Assembly (NCBI RefSeq): GCF_028769735.1
Contig: NC_088175.1
Span: 8,370,001-8,434,000, forward strand
Reading direction: 5' to 3'
DNA length: 64,000 bases
Origin: Zonotrichia leucophrys gambelii
Lineage: Eukaryota > Chordata > Aves > Passeriformes > Passerellidae
This document shows, in pieces, positions 25,351 through 38,579 of the stretch (the stretch's first letter is position 1; each line of letters opens with the position of its first letter). The notes beneath the pieces were generated by a model. It saw only the letters and a program-made list of their open reading frames with translations, did not search any database and had not been told where the DNA came from. The position numbers and the translations under genes were made by a program.

Positions 25351-28095
25351 ACCTCTTCAATGCCCTATGGACATATGGCTTCAGTCCAGAAAAGCAGCAC
25401 CTGTAGTTCTCAGTGAATGTCTGCCATACGTCCAAATGTTGCAGAAAGTTAAATATGACATATTTAGTAAGTAAGAAAGCACACTGCCTCCAAACATGCA
25501 GAGTTTACTGGTGCTGTAAGATCAGTGAGCCAGTAGAGATAGTACAAAAATTGTTCACTTACAGCTTGTTAGATGGGAGAACAGGGTTTGGATTCAGTCT
25601 CTTCATGTCCTTTATTATTCGCTGTTCTCAAATACTTATGTGAGCAAAGCAATGTTCCTACAAACATCCACAAACAGCAGATTTGAGCACTTGCCAAAGG
25701 AATATCATCAGAAAACAAAACCTGTTTTCTGATAAAATGGCATTCATTTAGGGAGAAAGCAATGGCTTGTAAAACAGACCATCAATATGGGAACAGATAT
25801 AATACCATGTGACTGGTCACAGCACTCAGCTGCTGGATCCTAACTACAGAATGCTCAACTAAATGCTTCTGCTTTGGATTTTCCAAAGCTTAATAGAGAT
25901 GTCTGCAAACAAGGAGCAAGGACAAACTATGGTCTTCCTGTGTTGTTCCTTGGGAGAGGAATTCTGGGAACCACTTTCGGAGTCCTGGATTGTCTTACAG
26001 GAAAATTAAGTTGTCACTGTGAGTCCAAATTAGTTTGACAGAGTTTATTTTAGTTACATAGATATCATACCACAAATAAATAATAATTCTGGGGTTAAAA
26101 ATATGGGGATACAAGCTGGGGGATTTACATGGCAACAGATTTTTCCTAACATACTCAGTGCTGGAGGGAACTGAAATTTGCAAATGAATATGCAATTAAA
26201 AATCCCACACAAAATGTAAAGAAAAATATTTTTATTGTGCTTTTTCTGTGTTAATATCACAAAGTAATTACACAAATGCTTAGTGAATTTCACTGCCCTG
26301 CTGCTTTACAAAAAGCAGTGTGACAATTTACCAACAACAATTAACATATTTAAATTTATTTAATTCTATTTAAGAATAAAATATGCTATTTATGAGGTTA
26401 TTTTTTCAGTCTTTTATAGATTACTGTTTCATTCTGCTTCTATTTCAGATGGACACTGCGGTACCTTTAAGCACAAAATATATATATATTAATATTCTCT
26501 AAAAAATACGAAGCCTTGTTTGCAATCAATGCATATTCCCCTTTTGTGTAAGAATAACAGATGTTGATAGAAATAGCCATTGGGTTTGTAAAGAACCCAT
26601 TTCATGTGTCAGAATAGTTGTGCCTCTTCTAGATGAAATGTCAAAAGCAGGCAGATATCTCAATGTGAAATGACCTTAAGAAAAACCCGACCTCGCCAAA
26701 GATGACCTTTTTCCAGCAAGAAACATTAAAATTACAACCATATTGATGCTTCAGCTTCAAAAACAATATGTATTTCTTTTTTACTGTTTTTCTGTCTTGG
26801 CATCCTGCGTATTTTAAATAAAGATGTACAGTAGTCCACTTTAAACTGTTTCTGTTGAGCTGATTTATGGTCATGGATTTGTTTTATAAATTTATTCATA
26901 CACAGGCACATGCATAACAATATTTTCATAAATGTAGATATACATACAGACACATACATAAATACAATTATATACATTCATAAACCATCAAACAAGATTA
27001 TCCTAATTTCTCAAGGGGTCTAACATTTTTTTGTGTCCATATTACATTAGTAGAATGTATTACTTACAGTAACTGAATTAAATCTTTTCACAGTATCTTC
27101 CTTTTCTGAATTTTTAACAAATCCCCATGGCCTCACTTTCTTCAAGGAAAATATATGTCTTATCAAAGTGTTAATCAAAGTGAAGTGTGTAAGGTTCTTA
27201 CAAAGTAACATTGGAGAACTGTTCACATAAAATAGTGTATGTGTGCGCATGTGCCATGGCTGATTAGTGGCATGCAGTTTCTCCTTTAAACTAGGAATAC
27301 AAAAACAAAACATAACAAAAAAAAAAAAAAAAGACAACTAGCAAACAAACAAATAAAAAAAACTCAAAAAATCTACCAAAACCAAAACATCTTTTATTAA
27401 GTATTGGAGATGTAAAATTTCTCTTTTTGTGAGTGACGCAGAATCTGTAGCAGCTTTTGATCTAAAGTTCACAGTGATTTGAAATTAAAGGTTGAAGTTC
27501 CTATACACCGGAGATCTTCAGGAAGGCACCAGATGTTCTGAAAGTTCTCATCTGTGTACAGGATGATTAATGAAGTACACAGGGGTTTTGGAGGTCAACA
27601 GTGTTAAAAGTTTATTCAAACTCTGCCCATATAAACCAACCTTTCTTACAGCCCCTCCTTAGCTGATCTGTACCTCCAACTGCCTTGTTCCCCAGTTCCC
27701 TCTTTCCCTACCAACAATCTGTGCTCTGTCCTTCCAGAAACACTTCCCATCTCTCTGGAAGTCATTCTTTTGACTGAAGGAATTGGGAGTACTCAAGATA
27801 TCCTCAAAAAAACTGTGCTGGGAAAGGACAAACAAAATCTCAGGAGATGTTCTGTGAGATGGTTACAGAATTTTTTTTGCTCTTTTTTCCTCCCTTTCCT
27901 GTCATCTCCTGGCAGAGCTACAGAAGAAAAGTTGGCTAAGCTCCTCTCCATTCAGGTGATGTTTCTTGCACTTATTTCTCATTTTTTCTCCCATCTCCAG
28001 CCCATTTCTTCTGAAATCATTAAAACCAGTCAGTTTAACGCCCACAATTTCAACTCAGATTTGGTTCTGAGAAGGCACTGCTACCCACAGATTTC
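25351..28095. other. Unique AT-rich sequence, no gene seen
   Basis: A short (AT)n run lies at 26478-26490 and an A-rich block at 27300-27390. Nothing else is recognised. Open frames here are short and have no domain character. Confidence 0.6.
27300..27390. repeat. A-rich and A/C low-complexity block
   Basis: A run of about seventeen A is flanked by AAAC-type units and further A runs. A poly(A) tail of a retrocopy is possible, but no body is recognisable on either side. Confidence 0.8.
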
Positions 28096-28736
28096 ATAGA
28101 ATCATGTGATTGTTTAGGTTTGAAAAGACCTTTAAGATCAAGTTCAACCATTAACCCATCACTGCCAAGGTCACCACTAAACCACGTTCACAAGAACATC
28201 TGCACCTCTTTTAAGTACCTCCAGATATGGTGGCTCCACCATTTCCCTGGCCACCTTGTTTCAGTCCTTGACCACCCTCTCAGTAAAGAAATTTTTTCTT
28301 AATATACAATCTAAACCTCCTCTTGTACAACTTGAGGCCATTTTCTCTTGTCCTACTGCTTGTTACTCAGGAGAAGAGCCTGGCCCCCGCCTGGCTACAG
28401 CCTTCTCTCAGGGAGTTGAAGAATGTGATAAGGTCACCCCTGAGCCTCCTTTTCTCCAGGCTAAACATCCAGTTCTCCCTCAGCTCCTCCTCATAGGATG
28501 TGTGTTCCACACCCCTCCCCAGCTCCATTGTCCTCCTCTGGACAAGTTCCAGCCCCTCAATGGGGACCCAGAACCAAACACAGCACTCAAGGTATGGCCT
28601 CACCACTGCCAAGTTCAGGGGGACAAACACTGCCCTGGTCTTGCTGGCCACTTTATTTCTGATAGAGCCCAGGATGCCATTGACCTTCTTGGCCACACGG
28701 GCACATGCTGGCTCATGTTCAGCCAGCTGCTGACCA
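28096..28736 (-). mobile_element. CR1 LINE fragment, 5'-truncated
   Basis: Read on the minus strand, the segment matches the 3' end of a bird CR1 retrotransposon. It runs from the part of ORF2 after the reverse transcriptase into the short 3' UTR. The UTR ends in the family's hallmark of a lysine-poor, pyrimidine-rich end followed by the ATTCTATG-type octamer (seen at 28096 as its complement, ATAGAATC). A minus-strand frame at 28367-28696 still encodes recognisable CR1 peptide, including the motifs ILGSIRNKVASKTRA, LEKRRLRGDLI and SYEEELRE. The rest is frameshifted. The element is truncated at its 5' end near 28736, as is usual for CR1, which makes few full-length copies and no clear target duplication. 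It is a dead copy, orientated opposite to the CR1 at 57 kb. Confidence 0.93.
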
Positions 28737-29848
28737 ATGGCTTTAATGAATTGCCATTATATCTCATTACTGCCTATGTTATTACATTGAGAAGCCATCA
28801 ATTACTGCTAAACTTTAATTTCTCAGTTTAATGCATACTGTTCACTTTTTTAGATTCCATTTCTCTGAGTCCCACAACCCAACACAGAAAGCATCCTTTA
28901 TTGTCTTATAGTGGAAGAAAAATTGCCGAATTTTTTATTATTATTTATTGTTTCTCTGCATTCTTGGAGGTCTTTAAGGTACTCAGACATTCAGTTCTTG
29001 TACATAGACACATTCAGGTAACATACTTGTTTTGATTTGGACTGTTTTTAGCAAATAATTAATTCAACATATCCAAGTAGCGTTTGTTCAGAGTGGGAGA
29101 ATTTAGATCTCTCAGTGAATAATCAAGCCCAGAATATACTAGAGCAAAAAGACCTGCCATCCAGCCAGGACAGAAAGGATGAGATGTAAGCAGCCAGGGA
29201 AGCAGGCATGGAGAGGAAGATGGAGATGGGAAATAGGCAAGCAAGAAGTTTCAGGCTATGCCCGTATCTTCTCAAAATCATTTTGTTTTGTTTGTTGCCT
29301 AATTTCATGCATCTGATTGGATAATAGCATCTTGTCTTAAAAAAAAATAAAAAGAGTGGAAATTCAAAGGAAACTCAAGAGGACAATGGGACATTTCTGT
29401 TGCAAATTTTAATATGCCAGAACCACATGGTACAAGTATCTGCCTCTGTGTCCTAACTCCCTAGATCGTCATTACTTTTAGCAGACCACTTCCTTATTAC
29501 TCTTGTCATTGCTGACTTGCCTTTCACCAACATCAGTGATGGCCTGACCTGGCTAGATTTTTCAGGAAGATTTTCTGCTTTTAAAGGATGCCTTTTTAAC
29601 CTCAAAAAAAGCCCTGTGCTTCTCTACTTAACCATAGTTTTATTCTCACCATTTTACTTTGTTTTTGTTCTCAACGATACACAAACCATCTGTGCCTCTA
29701 ACACAATGTTCTTGAATAGCCTCCAGGCTGTTTCTGTGGTTTTAAAGTTTTTTACTTTGCCCTTCAGCCTGCTGTTAACCATTTTCCTCATGGTTTTAAA
29801 ATTTGCCCTTTTAAAGTTTTTAACTTGTTTTTACTCCTGTGGGGGAGT
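28737..29848. other. Unique AT-rich sequence between CR1 and LTR
   Basis: No gene or repeat family recognised. The frame at 29517-29909 on the plus strand is Phe/Leu-rich and runs on into the LTR, so it is a chance frame. Confidence 0.6.
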
Positions 29849-30639
29849 TGTGTATTGGGATTTTGTGGCAAGGTTTTGGTATCAGAGGAATGAAGGGTGG
29901 CTTCTGTGAGAAGCTGCTAGAAGCTTTGCCTATATCTGATGGAGCCAATTCCAGACAGCTCCAAGACAGACCAGACTGTCCAAAGCCAAGGCCATCAGCA
30001 ACAGTGGTAGCAGTGCTGGGATAAGATATTTAAGGAGGAAAAAACCAAACCTGTGCAACTGCAGCCAAAGACAGGAGTGAGAATCTGTGAGAGAAACAGC
30101 TCTGCAGACATCCAGGATGGTGGAGAAGGAGAGAGAGGAGGTGCTCAGAGCTGAGATCCCCCTGCAGCCCATGGAGCAGCCTACGGTGAGGCAGCTGTGC
30201 CCCTGCAGCCATGGAGGTCCATGGGATGAAGAGATCCACTTGCAGCCTGTGGAGCACCCCACACGAGCAGGTGGATGTCTGAGAGAGGCTGTAACCCCGT
30301 GGGAAATCCATTCTGCAGTGATTTCTGGCAGGACCTGTGGGCTGTGGAGAGAGAAGCCCATGTTGAGATAAGTGTGCCATCAGAACTTGTGGCCAGAGAA
30401 ACCCATGTTGAAGCAGTGTGTTCCTGAAGGACTACACCCCATGGAAAGGATCCGTACTCTGATTTGGTTGGTGATAAATTAATATAATTTCCCTGATATG
30501 AGTCTGTTTTGCCCATGGTGGTAATCACTGAGTGATCTGTCCCTCTCTTTATCTCAAGCCATGAGGCTTTTCTTATATTTTCTGTTGCCTACTTAGTTGA
30601 GGAGTGACAGAACATCTTAGTCAGGGTCAACTCACCACA
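29849..30639 (+). mobile_element. ERVL-like long terminal repeat, probably solo
   Basis: About 790 bases begin TGTGTATTGGG and end CTCACCACA, matching the TG...CA rule. The internal order is familiar from an abundant bird ERVL-type LTR. First comes a GGCAAGGTTTTGGTA opening, then a TCTGTGAGAAGCTGCTAGAAG segment, a TATA-like ATATTTAAGG near 30026, and a series of imperfect internal repeats built around GCAGCCCATGGAG and similar. An AATAAA-like GATAAATTAA near 30475 follows, and then a GAGTCTGTTTTGCCC-type 3' part. No gag, pol or env is visible on either side, so it is best read as a solo LTR left by recombination. The expected 5-base flanking duplication is not seen (GGAGT left, AATTT right), so a boundary may be off or the flanks have diverged. 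The family call is from memory of bird repeats, not a database search. Confidence 0.8.
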
Positions 30640-31287
30640 AATTTCTTTCTATTATGTTAGAAAACCTGATTGTTCAAGGATTGCTGTTTGCCAATGAAGT
30701 TCAATTTTGTAACATTATAAAGTCCTTGAAGTTGAGATGTTTAAAATAATTAAATCTATATTTAGGGCTCAGTGTAGTTTGATGAAGACTGCATCAAAAT
30801 TTCCATGGGCTGATGACTCAAAACCCCAAAGAAACATCCACTTGGTAACAGCAACTTTGCCTTTCCATCAATTCTGATATTCCAAAAATGTGATTAGCCT
30901 AGAGGGGAAAGAACTGTCTTGTGTTTACATCATTTAACCCAGAATTTTAATTGACTGAGGTCACCTTTTTATACTGTCAGAGCTTCTGTGTGCGACTTGG
31001 ACCAAGCAATAACTTTGTGGTTGTGTAAGAGCACAACAACCTGAGTGAGGTGACTCCTGGAGTGAACCTTAATGTGCTCCCTGAATTTGGCTGCTCATTT
31101 TCCTGTTTCTGCTAAAACCAGCCTCAGATTACCCCAGCTCAATCTGCCTATAGAATCCAGCTGTCCATGTCGAAAAGCAACATCTAAAGCCTTACTGTGA
31201 AGGACCATGGGAAGGACTGTAAGGACAACTCTGTTCATCTTCAGCCCCTAAACTTCTTGACAAGAATGAAAGCCACAGATGGAGATG

Positions 31288-31344
31288 GCACAAAATAAAT
31301 TGATATACAGGAAAATCACGCACAAAATAAATTGATATACAGGA
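31288..31344. repeat. Two-copy tandem repeat, 25 bp unit at 32 bp period
   Basis: A 25-base unit beginning GCACAAAATAAATTG occurs identically at 31288-31312 and 31320-31344, separated by 7 bases. It is a recent local duplication, and an (AT)n run follows within 5 bases. Confidence 0.95.
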
Positions 31345-31348
31345 CATC

Positions 31349-31362
31349 ATATATATATATAT
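31349..31362. repeat. (AT)n microsatellite
   Basis: Seven AT units immediately after the tandem duplication. Confidence 0.9.
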
Positions 31363-34009
31363 AAAAATACTTTCCTACCCTTCTTCCTAAGGAGAGAAAT
31401 TTGGATTTAGCACAGGGCTGACTTTGACAATTGCAAAAATGAGGAAGTCACAGATGCAATGTGTTACAAACTGAATACTGCAGTAACTAACCTTTCCCTT
31501 TCCTATTGCCTAAAATATTTGAAATTTTTAGAAGCAGATATTGTAACTTTCCCCCTATTTTCTGTGGCTAATTTTCAGTCCTATTTTATCTCTACCACTC
31601 TAGCAGTGTCAGGGCATGATAAAGCTCCGAATTTTTACTTTACTTAAGAAATTAATTGATTAACGTTTAAGATTTAAAAAGAAATGCTGCTCTCCAAACC
31701 TCACTCATTCAGGTGTCCTAAAAAGACAGTAGGAACAGGTATGCATGTTTGAATAAGAGTTTTCATCATAAATAGGGATTCCCAGGTATCAGATTTAGGA
31801 TAGCTCCTGCTACTTCTCCTTTGCCATTCATTAGTAAAACCACTAACATGCAAGGTATAAGTAGGAGGAATCTCCTACTTAAGTGAAAAACCAGCATAGG
31901 GTACCTGGCAGACATAGCATGTGAAGGGGGAGGTGCAGGTATGCACATCTGAAGAGTGATTTCAGAATATATAGAAAATTGACCACTATTTCATGATCAA
32001 GCATAAGTCATATGTATCCACAAAATGTCCCTGGGACAAGACAGCAAGCACTTTTATTTTAACAACTATATTTATTTAAGCAGAAGACAGGGCTAGAAAG
32101 GGAGACGTGAGGTGACATGAGGGGAGTTAGCTTCATGGTATAGGAGTGCTGACAGAAGCAGTCTGCCTCTGCTTTAGTCCCTGGAGAAAGTGTATGTGGA
32201 CGCACTTGATCCAATTTTCAGCTATAAATCAGTATCAATCAATCCACTGTAGTCAATCCGTTTGTCATTTTCACTTGCTTTTGGTAGTTACCAAGGAAAT
32301 TGGCTCAGTCTTCTTCTGAAAGTTCTTTTCATGAACCTTCCTTCCTATAAAAGTGTGCTGGAGAGAACAAGATTAATTGGGCATGAAATGCAGAGAGTAA
32401 AAATGAGGAGGGGAAGGAAGAAGGAGATTAAAAACTAAGGAGATGAAAAAAAGGAAATAAATAAAGCAGAAAAGTCTATCTAAGGTAAATCCAAAAGAAG
32501 AGGTGTTTCCCAGACAATTTTGGCCTTGTTAGGTCTGCAGCCACAACAAAAAAAATCTGTAGAGCCTTTTGGCTTGGTAGGCAGAGACAAATCCCATCCA
32601 CTCCTTAGCAGCTGCTGCAATGATGTCCAGAATTTACTGTGCATGGCAGCCAGGGATGAAGAGCAAATTGGCCACAGAGGAAGATGGGAGAGAAAAAAGA
32701 GAAAGGGGATAAAGAGAATCTAAAAGTTATTAACTAAGTAGGGACTATATCAGCCAAAAATAAAATTTTGAAAAAGTGAGAATACAGCTTTTATAATCAA
32801 TTCAGTATAATAATTTTTCTCTAACAGATATATAAATGTGCCTCTTATGTACAGCCTTTGGGCGTGTGTGTATGCATGCATGTATACTTTTCTGCTCTTC
32901 TCTCTGGTGGTGCTTTAGGATGAAAGATGGGAAAACTCTGGTTAAAGAGCTGTTTTCTAATGATTTTCAGCATTTTTCCTATCAGGTTTTATGCCTGCTA
33001 TTTCAACTGGAACAAAGTATCATATACCTAATATGTGAAGAGGACAGCGCACTTGAGATGTGGAGAAGCAAATGCTTATGAGTATGTGGGAGAAAACAAA
33101 GGGAAAAAGCAAAAGAAAATTATAGGTGTGGTGTCAAAAGTAGGTGAAAAGAGGATCTGTACTCCTTTTTAAAGAAAGACATTCACATGATTGAACAATG
33201 AGTTTTGGATACTTTTCTATGCAATATTCTGAAAAAACAAACAATGTCTTGATTTTCAACAGAAATCCCTTGAAATGGGAGAATTGCTGCACTGCAATGC
33301 CCAAAAGAAACTATCACCTTGTCTTACTTGTGGCTGTCTCTCTTTCATCGCAGTACTTACAGGAGGTCTGTCTAAGCAAACCATGATATAAATATGAAAA
33401 AATTGTATTCCTCATGAGTGGCCTGTTCTGCACTACGCAGCCAAGTTAGGAATTACTGGATATTTTTGGCTGCTGGCACAATTAGTCATTGGTGTCAAAA
33501 GAAGCCATTAATACTTAAAAGAAGAAGCAACTGCGTTGTCACACACTAGAGGAAGAATTGAGAAAAACAACTGAAAAAGCAAAAGATGAATATTCTGAAC
33601 ATAGAAATTGCGTACTAAGAGCACCATTACATTATTTCTATCACGTCATGTCTTTCTCCTGCAGTTTTATATATTAATCCTTCCTTAGGTTGGGATTTTT
33701 AATCTGTTCCGCTCCATTGCACAGTTATATCCACCCTGAGCTGTTGAGAGTATCTCTGGTTCCATTAATGTCTAGGGTAATTCTCCATTTCTTGAGACAT
33801 AGCCAAACTTCTTCTCTAGTCTGTAGCAAAGGATCATGTCGTCCAATTGATTTATATTTTTCCACCCTGACTCTGTAGTCAGTTATATCAGACCCCTTTG
33901 GCCAAGCTCTCTCATTTTTACTTTAAGGTGCTGATGTTAATGCAAAGACATTTTTATATTTCTATTTTACAGCTAATGGTGAAGTTGTCATTATCTCTTT
34001 TAGGTAAGA

Positions 34010-34110
34010 CTCTGAGGACCTCTATTCTTTGCTCTAAGGCTCAGGTGCTTGTGATGTGACCTTGGGTAAATTATTTAACCTCCCTGGCTTCTAGATTGGA
34101 TTCTTATATT
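34010..34110 (+). mobile_element. MIR-like SINE fragment
   Basis: The segment carries the MIR core signature TGTGACCTTGGGTAAATTA followed by TTTAACCTCCCTGG, in the right order and orientation. The flanking parts of the SINE have decayed beyond recognition. MIR elements predate the split of mammals and reptiles, so an old, diverged copy in a bird is plausible. Confidence 0.6.
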
Positions 34111-35088
34111 GCCAAGGTAACTCAGAAGAAACTCCAGTGAAATTTGTGCAATTCTAGCAAGAAGAAAGGAATTTGAATGGGGGAGACTTGCCCCCTGTAC
34201 TTCATTTTTCAAACCCAAAGTAGATCCAATCATAACTTTTTCTAGATTTGTTTCTAAAACACTGATGTCCTCCTATGAAAAGTACTCCACTGATCTAAAT
34301 TGCTGTACAGATTATTGTATCTGGAAAGCAATTTCCCTGCCCCTGATTCTTTCCTAATACTAGAAGCTATCACAATCCAAAATGATGTCCTGACAGCATC
34401 TTACCACCAGTGCCTGAGAGTTTTCCTAAAGAAAGAACGACAGGTGTGCACTCAAGATATTGAACTCTGGTTCTCAGTGGCTGCACGCTCCTGCACCATT
34501 TGAGATTTGTGCTGGGGCACACCAGATGTGTCCTCTGTCATGTCCACTGGTAGTCAGCCATGAGCCCCCACAAGAAACGACACGACAGAGTGGAAATACC
34601 TTAATGATTTCATGAAAGCAGAGAATTAAGTGCCTCTGCTGGTAGGACTTTGAAAACAAGAGCAAAAATGGTGGTTTCTTTGCTTAATCATGGGCAATTT
34701 TTTAATGGAAAAGGTTTCCTTCATCTCATTGGCGTGGTGCAGTGACAGTCATGAGTACAGAACTGGTAGATGGGGGTGAGTTTTCATTCTCTGAGGGAGA
34801 CATTTTACTCTGTATTTTCAGTGATAATGTGGAAACTGGCTGGTCTGGTGGACATAGTAAGCCACGAAGATAGTTGAGACTGGCATTTGGACTTCTGCTA
34901 TCTTTCCTGAAAGAGTAACCAATTTTTCAATTATAGCAAAATAAATAAATTTTTTAAAAAAGAGGGGGAAACTGGAAAAATTTGGAAGATTTGATTAAAT
35001 TTATATTAGCTCAAATGAATCCACTGAGAGACCCTTTAGCTCTGAAATCATACAGTGAATACTTGGGAGTTGGGCTGTTTGGTCGTTG

Positions 35089-35130
35089 AGTTTTTTGTGT
35101 TTGTGGGGTTTTTTCTTTTTTTTTTTTTTC
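35089..35130 (+). repeat. T/G-rich tract ending in poly(T)
   Basis: GTTTTTT, GTGGGG and a run of about fourteen T. It belongs to the same recurrent class of tract. Confidence 0.85.
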
Positions 35131-38100
35131 CTAAAGATGCCTAAATTATACCCAAGCAAAGCTGAGCTACATTAAAAAAAAATGTGAACAGCAACCTTTC
35201 AAATTTATTCAGACTAATGAGCTAGTCTAAATTTTGAGAATACTAATTCACAGAAGTCGGTTCTGTGGTGGGAGAAACACAACAAGGTTGTCACAGCCTG
35301 TGAACAAAGTGAATTGGTTATATGACTGACAGTAAAGATTTCTTTTAACATCAGTAAAAGGAGGCTGAAGTGACAGGTAAAAGGACAGATGCAGAATTCT
35401 GCAGCACTCTGAGAGTTTGTGTACTATCACTAAGGGACAAGTTGACTTGATACCAACTTAATAGGCTCAGCAGGGGCTGAGCAAAGGGATGAAGACTGTA
35501 AATGGGTGTAATAGGGCACCTCCACTGTACCAGCCTAAGCATGAAAACCATCTAGCTGGTTTTGGCTGAGGAAATTAATCACATTACCCTTAAAGTCAAG
35601 CTTGTCTTTTAATCTAGGACCTGCTTGGTGTACAGTATTTCACAGGAAACATGCACATAATTTTAGTCACTTTTGCTCATCTCCAAAATGAATTTAACTT
35701 CATCACGAGGCAGCTTAGATTCAACATCGTCTCTGAGAAAATGAAATACAGGAGCAAAACTCTAAATGGGAATCTTAAGACCAAAGGGGTATAAGCAGGT
35801 ATACAGCATTTAACATGCTCTATAATCTGCTAGTAAGAATGCTTGCATAAAAAAAGATGAAGCTTTCACACTTTTCTTGTGCATCTTCTTGTCAGGTCCA
35901 GTCTAATGAGCCTCTGAGAAAGTGTTGGCTAGTGCATTCAGCATCAGATGAATTAAGATGGGAGATTCTTGCCATCAGAAATAATTCTACAGTGGGAAGA
36001 AATCCTGCTGTGCTGAGAGTTGACCTCTTGGACAAACATGCTGTAATAAAAAGTGCTATTTGCTACAAGCGCATTGAGAGTTTTAAATCATCAGACTAAA
36101 GTACCCCAGGCTCTGACAGTAAAATTTTCATTCAAAGAGGGGCTCAGCTTCACAACACAATAAATTATATATGACTAGGACATATAAAACATTTAAAGAT
36201 ATACAGAAACTCACTGTATTTGTGTTCAGTAGACAAGTTCATCTCTTGAAGTACTTTTTTATGTCAATCTTGCCTATTCAGATGAAGGTGGGGGAGAGTC
36301 TTTTTCTCAAAACAAGTAGAAGCAAAATGAACTGGCTGTTTTCCACCAAGTGTCTGAATTTAATTGCTATATGGGTGTTTTGTGTGTATGGTGTGCAACT
36401 CTATGCAGAGATTAGGGTTGATATGCACCTATACGGGCAGATTTCATTGCCCATTGCGGAAAAAAAAAAAATGAAGGATGCCTGGAAATCTTTAGTAAAA
36501 TATAGCAATAAAAAAAATCACAATGGTGCACAGGGTTGTTTTTGAGTGGGATATACAGAAGAAAATTCCCCAGTAGCTGTCACATGAACCTGGTGACCTC
36601 CTGGTGAGGCTGATTTTAGTCATAACTGCCAAAGGGAGCAGACTGCTGGACTAACTCTGCTGTCACACAACCACTGTCCCCACACATACCAAAACAAAAG
36701 CATATTTTCTGATGCTTCCACCACACACACAAATAAATAAAAAGTATGGTTATCTGATGTAGTAGCTTTGGGGCAATATTTTGTTCCCATCCCCCAGTTG
36801 CAGCAAGTGCTGGAACCCTCTTGCTGGCATGGTAAATAACAATTGTTGTTGGGAAACCTTGAATTTTCAGGGAAAATAGGAGAAAATGTGAGGAAATAAA
36901 AAGATTAAAATCAAGGAAGGGTCAGAAATCATTTAAATGTGTGAGAAGAATACTTACATTTTGAGACCAGTTCTCCAAACACTGGCAAAATTTTCCTGGA
37001 GAAAAACTAGCAAGATTTGGACAATAGATTCTTTTAGAGCCTAGATGATCTCATGACTTGATTATAAATCAAGGGCGAGGTCCCTCTCTTCTGCAAGTTC
37101 ATGCACAACATGTCTGCATAAAGAAAAGCAGGGGAAATTTCTAACCATCTCACATCATGTGAGCCAGAGGCCTCCAGGACCATCCTGGTGTGCTCTTCTG
37201 AGCAGGACATATTTGCTGGTGCTCCCAGATGGAAATGCACCTTTGATTCTCTTTAATCAAAGCAAGGAAAGAGAGTAAAATGGCTTTGGACTAACCCTGT
37301 GGGGTTAGTGTCCAGGATCCAAATTATTAACACACATTAAATATGCATTGGAAGCAACAACAACAAAAAAAAAAAGTAAAAAGACAGGAAATCCAGTCAG
37401 AAGGTAAGTTCTTTAATAGCAAGAAATGACTTCTCACCTCTGACTGTACCATGTCCCCACAATCATACACAGCTTTAGACCTAATAGAAAACAGTCCCAT
37501 AGGCACTTGTACATAATCATTGTCCAGACATTTTAAGCTTGGATTAATTTACATTAGCCTGAAATGTAATTTATAGTTAGTCCTCTTAAAAGGGGCTGTG
37601 AGTATAAGTAAGGCTGGGTCTACACCAGTGTTGTAACTGCAGCAGAAAGACTTTTACCTGTTTGTTGTTCTGTCTTTCCACATGGGCAAACCCTCATGTG
37701 CTTGCAAACCACTCCCTTAGGTTCTGCTGAAAATTTTGGGTTCAGGTTTAATCCACTGTACATGTAAGTATATTCTGTATATTATCTGTTATGTCCCATT
37801 AATATGTGACCAGTTCTTCACTGGTGGTCTTGTAGGTTTCAAGATATAAGCTCAGGTAAATTTACATCAATAGATCTTCAGCGCTTAACACTGAGTTCAG
37901 CCTCCTTTTCCCAGAAGAACACTGTGATTTTTAGGAGTAAATCCTGCCTAGTTGCCTTCATGCACCCAAACATGTCTTTGACTGCTGCTTCTCCTCTTCT
38001 TCTCACTCTCTTATGGATGTAGGACACTTGTCACCTCACTTTTCTTCTGAGGATGAGGCTAAATGAAAACAGACAGACTCAAACTACATTGAACAACCTC

Positions 38101-38551
38101 GGAAATAACACCCTTTTTTTTATGAGAAAAAAGTTTAACTGCAGTGTCTAAGTATGCAGACAGATTCATTCATGTGTGTATAACCTCTTGCCAAACCAGC
38201 ATTCCAGGGCAGGTATTCAGTTAATCACAGTTTGCACAGGGACTTCAGCCAAACCCTCAGGTAGCTTTGTAATGTTTTAGTCTTTTATTTGCTATAATTC
38301 AGTATCCTACACCTGTGTTCTCCAGAACCTACCAAAATCAAACTGGGAGGCATGATAAGCAAACCAGCTATTTACTCCCTGATTTTTTATTTCTTCCATT
38401 CTCTCACACGAGGCTTAAAATTGTGCCAAATCTATATAAGACATAAAACGTCATAAATGGAGGGGGACATATAACACTACCAAGAGACAGAGTTCAAAAA
38501 TCAATATTTATAGTCATATAAATGATTTTTTTTTTCCTATTAGTCCTCTTT

Positions 38552-38579
38552 AAAAAAAAAATATATATATATATATATA
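38552..38579. repeat. A-run and (AT)n microsatellite
   Basis: About ten A followed by nine AT units. Confidence 0.95.

Larger units (their letters stand above)
30640..34009. other. Unique AT-rich sequence, no gene seen
   Basis: Apart from the short tandem duplication and AT microsatellite near 31.3 kb, nothing is recognised. Purine-rich patches occur near 32400-32470 and 32690-32720. Confidence 0.6.

Noticed and set aside
28256..28831. 190-codon plus-strand frame.
   Set aside because: It is antisense to the CR1 fragment and is a by-product of that element.
37280..37310. Inverted repeat ACTAACCC/GGGTTAGT reminiscent of telomere repeat units.
   Set aside because: Only one TAACCC and one GGGTTA unit are present and there is no array, so it is not interstitial telomere sequence.
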